From JAMCRM01 sp041685075 (lineage in GTDB: Bacteria; Acidobacteriota; Terriglobia; Bryobacterales; Bryobacteraceae): a stretch of 11,395 nucleotides of DNA. Position numbers and translations under genes: made by a program. The stretch lies in the NCBI GenBank assembly GCA_041685075.1, contig JAWLGN010000181.1:1-11395 (forward strand), read 5' to 3'. Below are positions 6,792 to 11,395 of this stretch, piece by piece. How positions within the stretch are numbered: position 1 is the first letter of the stretch; every line of letters begins with the position of its first letter. The notes beneath the pieces are model-generated. The model worked only from the letters and a program-made list of their open reading frames with translations, had not been told where the DNA came from and searched no databases.

Positions 6792-8150
6792 CTACGGCTT
6801 GAAGCTCACCAGGTCCGTGCGGGTCCTGCCGTCTTCGGTAATGCGCGCCAGCGTGTAGACGGTGCCGTCCCTGGTCACCGCGATCGAGTTGACGTACAGC
6901 GGGCGATCGCCGTTGGGATAGAAGACTGCGCCGTGGTCGGTGTAGCGCCGGGTGGGGATGTGGAAGGTGACCAGGTGCAGGTCTTCCACCCCCTTGGCTT
7001 CGCCGCGCGCGGTGGAGTCCTTGCCGGCGACGCGCTTGCCTTCCACGTAGATCGGGCCGCCGGTGAGGTAGTACAGGGTGTGGTTGTCGGGGCCCAGGGT
7101 GAAGCCCAGGTAGCCGTAGCTGAACTGGTCGAACATGCCGCTCCGCTTCGAGGGCAGCGAGGTGAGGCGTTCGATGACCTCGATGCGCTCGGCGCGGGGA
7201 TCGAAGGTGAACAGGTAGCCGGAGTTGCCGTGCACCCCGTAGAACTTCCCTTCCGGCTCGTACCAGACCACCTGCCGCCAGTTGTAGGCCATGTGCCCGG
7301 GGGAGGTGGGGTCGTAGAGGCCGAAGTAGTCCTTGCGCATGTTCTCGCCGGCGACTTTGCCCACCGCGTCCTGCTGGTAGCTGTAGCGGTAGATCACGCC
7401 GTCGCCGTCGGTGAAGTAGACGTCGCCGTCGCGGGGGTCGATGGCGAGCGAGCGGCAGAGCGTGCGGTAGGTCTCGCCCTTGCCGTTTTCGCCCAGCCGG
7501 AATAGCGCGCCGAAGTTCTTCCACTCCTTCTTGGGGATGTCGTAGCGGAAGAAGTATCCGGTGGGCCAGGTGATGCCGTAGATGCGGCCGCGGGCGCCGT
7601 CGGTATTGCTGGTGAGGATGCCCTCGCGCTCGGGGGCGAGGCCGAAGCTTTCGAAGGCGCCGGTCTTCATGTCCCAGGCCAGCAGATGCCCGCCGCGATA
7701 GGGCTTCCAGCCGGGCGGCGGCGCGCCGGCCTTCTCCATGCCGTCGATGATGTCGTAGTAGCCGATGTGGGTGGAGAAGTAGAGCTTGCCATCGTGCTCC
7801 ACGAAGTTCACGTGGCTCTTGCCCTGGGCGATGGCCTGCATCTCCTTTTCGCCGGCGGCTTCGGTGAGGTCGCCGATGAGCGCGATCTCGCCGCTTGAAG
7901 GGTCGAAGGCGTACATGCGGCCGGCCACATCGTGCTTTTCGGAACTGAGCACGTAGTAGACCCGGCCGTCGCTGCCCACACCCATGCCGTTATAGGTGTC
8001 ATGGGCCAGGGGGAACCCGGAGTTGTACACCCGGGCAACGATCTTGCGGTTTTCCTGGGAGGCCGCTTCCGTCGTGGAGGGCGGCAACTGCGGCTGCGGT
8101 GCGCAGCCGCATGTAATCAGTGCGAAGGTAAGGATCCATCCGCGTTGCAT
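6792..8150 (-). CDS. Beta-propeller lipoprotein of unknown function
   Basis: The product has 452 aa. A short hydrophobic signal (WILTFALIT) leads to a cysteine pair at C14 and C16 (LITCGCAP), so one of these is the likely lipidated residue; the lipobox is imperfect. A Pro/Ser/Thr/Glu-rich linker follows. From about residue 40 to the end, repeated strands of the YWTD/SMP-30/NHL style appear: NGMGVGSDGRVYYV, GGHLLAWDMKTGAFESFG, SLAIDPRDGDVYFTDGDG, YGVHGNSGYLFTFDP and NSIAVTRDGTVYTLAR. This suggests a six- or seven-bladed propeller. No enzyme family or catalytic motif is recognised, and it may bind or act on a carbohydrate or serve as a scaffold. The start at 8150 is chosen because a Shine-Dalgarno precedes it and the lipoprotein signal begins there; the frame stays open upstream to 8789, but that part has shadow-frame composition. 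It overlaps the upstream Gfo/Idh gene by 34 bp, implying co-translation. Confidence 0.8.
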   Translation of the reverse strand: MQRGWILTFALITCGCAPQPQLPPSTTEAASQENRKIVARVYNSGFPLAHDTYNGMGVGSDGRVYYVLSSEKHDVAGRMYAFDPSSGEIALIGDLTEAAGEKEMQAIAQGKSHVNFVEHDGKLYFSTHIGYYDIIDGMEKAGAPPPGWKPYRGGHLLAWDMKTGAFESFGLAPEREGILTSNTDGARGRIYGITWPTGYFFRYDIPKKEWKNFGALFRLGENGKGETYRTLCRSLAIDPRDGDVYFTDGDGVIYRYSYQQDAVGKVAGENMRKDYFGLYDPTSPGHMAYNWRQVVWYEPEGKFYGVHGNSGYLFTFDPRAERIEVIERLTSLPSKRSGMFDQFSYGYLGFTLGPDNHTLYYLTGGPIYVEGKRVAGKDSTARGEAKGVEDLHLVTFHIPTRRYTDHGAVFYPNGDRPLYVNSIAVTRDGTVYTLARITEDGRTRTDLVSFKP

Positions 8151-9466
8151 CGGTCTTCCTTGCGGGCAAGTTCTACGCCCTTGGTGGTTACGTAGTACTT
8201 GGATAACATGCCCGGCGCTTCCCAGGCAGGCATGGTGCCCGGGTTCTTTACATACTGCAAGAATCGACCGATGAGGAGGGCGAAGTGGGCCTCGTGCCCG
8301 ATGCGCAGCGCGTGCGGGATGGCGATGCGGAAACGGCCCGGAAGCGGCTCGACGGCCACGCCCGGCCACCGCTGCTCGAGAGCGGCCACGCGCCTGGAGA
8401 GGGCGGCGGACACATCCGGGGCGCCGGCGCACGGCACCACGTAGACCTCGGGCCGAAAGTTCTCTTCCCGGCCCTGCCGTACTTCGACGCTGGCGCGGCT
8501 GCCGCGGAAGACGGCCGTCTCGCTGTCGCCCCCGCCTTCGGGCGGCGCTTCGAAGTCCCAGCGCACGTCCATCTTCACGTGGATGCCCCGGAGCGTGTAG
8601 GTGACGGTGTTGTTGCAGAAGTAGTGCAGGCCGTCGGGGCGCACGGCGGAGTGCAGGAAGTCGGGGAAGCCGCGCTCGCCGGTGACGCGCCGGAAGTTGT
8701 CCTCGGAGATGATGGTGGGCCAGCGGGAACCACCGAGCACGCGGATGTCGGCGCGGTAGTCGAGCGCCTGTTCGGGGAAGAGAATCCACTGCACCTGGTC
8801 CACCAGGTGGGTGCCCACGTCGGCCAGTCCTTCGCCCTGCTGGTGGATATCGAAATACCAGGCGGGCCGCTGGTTGGGCACTCCCGCCACCAGCTTCAGC
8901 AGGCAGTGCACGCTTTCCAGCGTGACGGCGGGGTCTTCCGGCGAGCCCGGCAGCGGCTCGCCGAAGATCTCGGGGTCCGACACCAGCTCGCGCTGCACCA
9001 GGGCGGTGATTTCGAAGCGCTGGGTCATGCCGTCGAAGATGACGGCGCCGGTGCGCGCGGCGGCATCGAAGGCGGCCTCGAGTTTCGGCATGTCGGCGGC
9101 TTCGATGATCCAGGGCTTGTCGGCCAGCACGTGCAGGCCGCGGGCGGCGAGTTCGGCGATGCGGTCGATCTTGCCGCGATTGATGCCGGAGAGCACCACC
9201 ACCTGGCCGGGCCGCTCCTCCAGCATGCGCTCCCAGTAGTCGCAGCCGGCGTAGACCCGCAGCTTCCAGCGGGTGGGGTTCTTCTGGCGATTGTTGAACC
9301 CCGCGATGCGGTTGAGGTGGGCGGAAAGATCGGCGCCCAGCGGCGCGTAGACGAACGCCTCATCGGCCAGCTCGGCCAGTGCTTCTTTTTGAATCAGCGC
9401 CGCGTGGAAATGTCCCGGCGCGAGGGTCACGATGTGGAGGCGGTCCGCCCCCGGCGTCATGGTCAT
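8117..9466 (-). CDS. Gfo/Idh/MocA-type oxidoreductase with atypical nucleotide-binding motif
   Basis: The product (449 aa) is a probable NAD(P)-dependent sugar or cyclitol dehydrogenase. The N-terminal Rossmann fold is recognisable: the first strand LHIVTLA is followed by PGHFHAAL in place of the usual GxGxxG. After it come VVVLSGINRGKIDRIAELAARGLHVLADKPW, quoted here as the family's second half-site, with DKP (D116-P118) replacing the common EKP; K117 is the family catalytic lysine. GLADVGTHLVD carries H220, the family catalytic histidine. The C-terminal half is a long alpha/beta domain resembling the putative oxidoreductase C-terminal type. No signal peptide or Tat motif is seen, unlike its neighbours, so it is predicted cytoplasmic. 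Its start is taken as ATG 9466, 6 nt after a TACAAT box; GTG 9472 and ATG 9460 are alternatives. It follows the DegT gene after 63 bp and overlaps the lipoprotein gene by 34 bp. The family is confident; the reaction is not known. Confidence 0.85.
   Translation of the reverse strand: MTMTPGADRLHIVTLAPGHFHAALIQKEALAELADEAFVYAPLGADLSAHLNRIAGFNNRQKNPTRWKLRVYAGCDYWERMLEERPGQVVVLSGINRGKIDRIAELAARGLHVLADKPWIIEAADMPKLEAAFDAAARTGAVIFDGMTQRFEITALVQRELVSDPEIFGEPLPGSPEDPAVTLESVHCLLKLVAGVPNQRPAWYFDIHQQGEGLADVGTHLVDQVQWILFPEQALDYRADIRVLGGSRWPTIISEDNFRRVTGERGFPDFLHSAVRPDGLHYFCNNTVTYTLRGIHVKMDVRWDFEAPPEGGGDSETAVFRGSRASVEVRQGREENFRPEVYVVPCAGAPDVSAALSRRVAALEQRWPGVAVEPLPGRFRIAIPHALRIGHEAHFALLIGRFLQYVKNPGTMPAWEAPGMLSKYYVTTKGVELARKEDRCNADGSLPSH
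8155..8161 (-). promoter_or_regulatory. Ribosome-binding site of the propeller lipoprotein gene
   Basis: The minus strand reads AAGGAAG, then ACCG, then the ATG at 8150. The AAGGA core is 6 nt from the start. The site lies inside the last codons of the upstream oxidoreductase gene and fixes the lipoprotein start well downstream of the first possible start at 8789. Confidence 0.6.
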
Positions 9467-9472
9467 GCCCAC

Positions 9473-9478
9473 ATTGTA
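9473..9478 (-). promoter_or_regulatory. -10 box TACAAT of a leaderless-type promoter for the Gfo/Idh gene
   Basis: On the minus strand TACAAT is followed by GTGGGC (6 nt) and then ATG at 9466, the same hexamer and spacing as at the sulfatase start. No Shine-Dalgarno lies before the start. It suggests the Gfo/Idh-lipoprotein pair has its own transcription start, separate from the upstream DegT gene. The -35 slot falls in the GC-rich hairpin and has no consensus match. Confidence 0.55.
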
Positions 9479-9489
9479 GCGGCCTGGCC

Positions 9490-9517
9490 GCGCGGGGCGA
9501 GGGCGTCCGCCCCGCGC
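9490..9517 (-). terminator. 10-bp GC hairpin downstream of the DegT gene
   Basis: GCGCGGGGCG (9490-9499) pairs perfectly with CGCCCCGCGC (9508-9517) across an 8-nt loop. It starts 12 bp past the DegT stop codon and lies just upstream of the Gfo/Idh promoter, so it is well placed to end transcription from DegT. There is no T-tract after it. It may alternatively be a dispersed palindromic repeat or a regulator site, since it covers the -35 region of the next promoter. Confidence 0.45.
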
Positions 9518-9522
9518 ACTCC

Positions 9523-9540
9523 CGCGAGATTACACTCGCG
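9523..9540 (-). repeat. Small inverted repeat spanning the DegT stop codon
   Basis: CGCGAG (9523-9528) and CTCGCG (9535-9540) form a 6-bp stem with loop ATTACA, which holds part of the TAA stop of the DegT gene. With the larger hairpin at 9490-9517 it makes a tandem pair of stem-loops at the 3' end of that gene. It could contribute to termination or mRNA stability; it is short enough to be chance. Confidence 0.3.
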
Positions 9541-10849
9541 CCAGTTCCGAGCGGTGCGCCCAGACTTTCTCGAAAGCCTTCACGTACTGGTCGATAAGTT
9601 CGGGCGCTTCGCCGTGAATCAGGGGTAGAAAGATGTGGTTGGCGTTCACCCACTCGGTGCCCGGCAGGGATTCGGGAACGTTGGGCGCGTGGTGCCACCA
9701 CTTCGCTTCGGCGTAGATCTTGAGCTTGTGCTGCTCGGGGTAGATCCAGGTGCTGGCGCGCACGCCTTCGGCCCGCAGCGCCTTCACCAGGGCATCGCGC
9801 GAGAAGCCCGCCTTCTTCGGATCGAGCAGCAGCATGGAGGCGTTGTAGTAGGCCCGCACCTGGTCGGGACGGCAGCGCGGCTCGCTCAGCCCGGGCAGCT
9901 CGATCAAGCGCTGGTTCAGCCGGCGGACGTTCTTCGCCACCACGGCGTTGCGTTCGTCCAGGCCGCGCAACTGCTGCCGCGCCACCGCCGCGGCGAGCGG
10001 GTGCATGCGATACTTCTGCCCGAAGCCGGTTCCCTCGTACGCGCGGATGGGGCTCGAGGCGGGGAACTTCGGCGGGTCTTCGTAGTGGCCGAAGGCGGCG
10101 GCGCGCTCGAAGTACTCGCGGGTCTGGTACATCCCCATGCCGCCCTCGATGGAGGGCATCACCTTGCTGGTCTGGAAGCTGTAGATCCCCATGGCGCCCC
10201 AGGTGCCCATCTTCTTGCCCTGCATGGAGGCGCCGTGGGCGTGGGCCGCGTCTTCGAGCACCACCAGGCCCTTCTCCTTGGCGTAGTCGCAGATCTTGTC
10301 CATCTCGCAGGGCAGCCCCCAGGAGTGCATGGGCAGGATGGCGCGGGTGTTTTTGGTGAGCTTGCGCTTGGCGTCGTCGAGATCGAAGCAGGCGGTCTGG
10401 GGATCGATGTCGATGAAGATCGGCACGTAGCCGAAGAAGCGCATCGAAAGGCAGGTGGCGAAGAAGGTGTAGGAGGGCACCATGATCTCGCTGCCCTGGG
10501 GCAGGTCGAGCGCGAAGAACATGCTGGTGAGGGCGCTGGTGCCGTTCATGTGCGCTTTGACGAAAGACGCGCCGGTGTAGTCCTGCCACTCCTTTTCGAA
10601 CAGCGGCAGTTCCTCGTAGAACTTGCGGTTGTCGATGAGGTCGTGCAGGGCTTTTTTTTCAGCGGCGCCGTAGCGCGGCCATTGAGTGAGCGCGGTGACC
10701 TTGGCGGGCGAAAACGTCACGGTTTTGGGGCCGCCGGAGAGGGCCAGCTTCTCCTGCGCATGGAGACCCGCCGCCCCCAGCGCCAGCGCGGCGCCGCCCG
10801 ATTTGACGAAAGTCCTCCGGGTATTGCCCGGTTTCCCATTCGCTTTCAT
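9530..10849 (-). CDS. DegT/DnrJ/EryC1/StrS-family PLP aminotransferase with Tat signal
   Basis: The product (439 aa) is a sugar-aminotransferase-type PLP enzyme. Residues 1-31 form a Tat signal: TRRTFVKSGG, an Ala/Gly/Leu-rich core and a likely AGLHA cleavage site. The catalytic fold follows at family length: GTSAL (103-107, phosphate loop), PSYTFFA, VVLEDAAHAHGA with D200 that should contact the pyridine nitrogen, and SFQTSK with K229 as the Schiff-base lysine, then IEGGMG. The late RMHPLAAAVARQQL matches the conserved family helix. All core residues are present, so an active enzyme is expected. Known members use glutamate or glutamine to aminate keto-sugars; the actual substrate here is unknown. 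An export signal on this family is unusual, because members normally act in the cytoplasm. The start at 10849 is supported by AGGAG 9 nt upstream, overlapping the previous gene's stop. It lies 12 bp after the ceramidase-like gene, so the two are probably co-transcribed. Confidence 0.92.
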   Translation of the reverse strand: MKANGKPGNTRRTFVKSGGAALALGAAGLHAQEKLALSGGPKTVTFSPAKVTALTQWPRYGAAEKKALHDLIDNRKFYEELPLFEKEWQDYTGASFVKAHMNGTSALTSMFFALDLPQGSEIMVPSYTFFATCLSMRFFGYVPIFIDIDPQTACFDLDDAKRKLTKNTRAILPMHSWGLPCEMDKICDYAKEKGLVVLEDAAHAHGASMQGKKMGTWGAMGIYSFQTSKVMPSIEGGMGMYQTREYFERAAAFGHYEDPPKFPASSPIRAYEGTGFGQKYRMHPLAAAVARQQLRGLDERNAVVAKNVRRLNQRLIELPGLSEPRCRPDQVRAYYNASMLLLDPKKAGFSRDALVKALRAEGVRASTWIYPEQHKLKIYAEAKWWHHAPNVPESLPGTEWVNANHIFLPLIHGEAPELIDQYVKAFEKVWAHRSELARV

Positions 10850-10858
10850 GAGTTGTGT

Positions 10859-10863
10859 CTCCT
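10859..10863 (-). promoter_or_regulatory. Ribosome-binding site of the DegT gene, overlapping the upstream stop codon
   Basis: The minus strand reads TAGGAG, where TAG is the stop of the ceramidase-like gene and AGGAG is the Shine-Dalgarno, 9 nt before ATG 10849. The stop and the ribosome-binding site share bases, which suggests translational coupling. Confidence 0.65.
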
Positions 10864-11395
10864 ATGGGGCCTCCCGGCCCAGCAGTTGCCGAATGGCCTC
10901 CAGCACGCGCGCTTCGGTGCCCGGTGCGGCGTGGGATGCCGAGGGCTCGTAGCCCCCTTCGGTGTAGTCCCGGTCGGTTACCAGGTAGCCGGGGGCGATG
11001 TCGCCGTAGCCGGCGACCGCAACGAAGCGGCCGCGCCCGGTTTCCTGGGCGTACTTCTGAAAATCCAGCACCGGCTCGCCCGGCAGAAAGAGCATGGAGA
11101 CGCGGCCGATGGCGAGCGATGCGGTGTCGAGCGGCGTGGTGCGGGCCGCGAAGGCGGCGGCCACGGCTGTACGGTAGGCGTTCTGCCCCGTGAGGCCTTC
11201 GAGCGGGGGGGCGGGCTTGCTCTCGAGTTTGAGAGGCACGTGCCGCCAGAGGAGCGAGCCGGCCGGCTCGAATCGGGTGGCTCCCGCGGCGGCGGCGAGA
11301 GCGCGCTCGAGCCGCGTGGCGAGCGCCTCCCGCGCTTCGGGAGCGCCGTCGTTGTACTTCCCTACCGTGACGTCGCCCGAGCAGCCGGTGAAGTA
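10862..11395 (-). CDS. Neutral/alkaline ceramidase-like hydrolase, C-terminal part (5' end outside window)
   Basis: The frame is open to the right edge, and the last 177 residues are visible. The fragment begins YFTGCSGDVTVGKYNDG, resembling the G-x-x-G-D stretch of neutral ceramidase-like proteins. It continues through helices rich in Ala/Arg to LFLPGEPVLDFQKYAQ (E107 of the fragment), then GYGDIAPGYLVTDRDY and EGGYEPSASHAAPGTE (Y149), and ends in a helix (VLEAIRQLLG). In neutral ceramidases the PGE glutamate and the GYE-type tyrosine are zinc ligands; both are present, but the catalytic serine and histidine ligands would be upstream of the window. Many environmental members of this family are not proven ceramidases, and the substrate may be another amide or lipid. 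A signal peptide cannot be judged. It is the first of the visible minus-strand genes, 12 bp ahead of the DegT gene. Confidence 0.75.
   Translation of the reverse strand, partial: YFTGCSGDVTVGKYNDGAPEAREALATRLERALAAAAGATRFEPAGSLLWRHVPLKLESKPAPPLEGLTGQNAYRTAVAAAFAARTTPLDTASLAIGRVSMLFLPGEPVLDFQKYAQETGRGRFVAVAGYGDIAPGYLVTDRDYTEGGYEPSASHAAPGTEARVLEAIRQLLGREAP

Noticed and set aside
4813..7524. A 903-codon open frame on the minus strand running across two genes
   Set aside because: It lies antisense to the quinoprotein and then out of frame within the lipoprotein gene, with low-complexity Arg/Pro/His composition. Both overlapping genes have strong family or signal-sequence support.
8151..8789. An extended N-terminus for the propeller lipoprotein starting at 8789
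   Set aside because: The added 213 residues are Arg/Pro/His-rich shadow translation of the Gfo/Idh gene and would bury the lipoprotein signal and its Shine-Dalgarno site.
8285..9628. A 447-codon open frame on the plus strand opposite the Gfo/Idh gene
   Set aside because: It shows no domain, shadow composition, and runs through the promoter and hairpin region on the other strand.

Overview
The window is GC-rich (about two thirds G+C by eye) and densely coding. Its gene content points to a soil-type Acidobacteriota, most likely the Bryobacterales/Solibacterales group. This is inferred from an Oar-like TonB-dependent receptor with an N-terminal carboxypeptidase-regulatory-like domain, enzymes with Tat signals, a periplasmic quinoprotein, and apparently leaderless promoters. 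No rRNA, tRNA, CRISPR array, insertion sequence or phage gene was seen, and no stretch over 70 bp lacks a gene or a regulatory element.

Layout. (1) 1-3218, plus strand: most of a large outer-membrane TonB-dependent receptor, cut at its 5' end by the window edge. (2) 3221-4636, minus strand: a Tat-exported type I sulfatase that converges on the receptor with only 2 bp between the stop codons. (3) 4637-4701: a 65-bp divergent promoter region with two -10 boxes placed symmetrically about an 8-bp palindrome. (4) 4702-6765, plus strand: a secreted PQQ-dependent dehydrogenase of the membrane-glucose-dehydrogenase type with a cytochrome c domain set inside the beta-propeller. (5) 6766-6791: a strong GC hairpin between convergent genes. 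(6) 11395-6792, minus strand: four genes in a row. They are the C-terminal part of a neutral-ceramidase-like protein, a DegT-family PLP enzyme with a Tat signal, a Gfo/Idh/MocA-type oxidoreductase, and a beta-propeller lipoprotein. The first two and the last two pairs are tightly coupled (12-bp gap; 34-bp overlap). Between the pairs lie a hairpin and a new leaderless-type promoter, so this strand probably carries two transcription units.

How the genes may work together. The receptor could import a ligand across the outer membrane. The sulfatase, quinoprotein, DegT enzyme and propeller lipoprotein all carry export signals, so most of the visible chemistry would sit in the periplasm or cell envelope. 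Sulfate-ester removal, sugar/alcohol oxidation feeding electrons through heme c, and a dehydrogenase/aminotransferase pair fit scavenging or remodelling of a sulfated or amino-substituted carbohydrate or lipid. No substrate can be named from sequence alone.

The points most worth a second look are the exported DegT enzyme beside an unexported Gfo/Idh partner, the symmetric divergent leaderless promoters, the internal cytochrome c insertion, and the intergenic palindromes that may belong to a dispersed repeat family.
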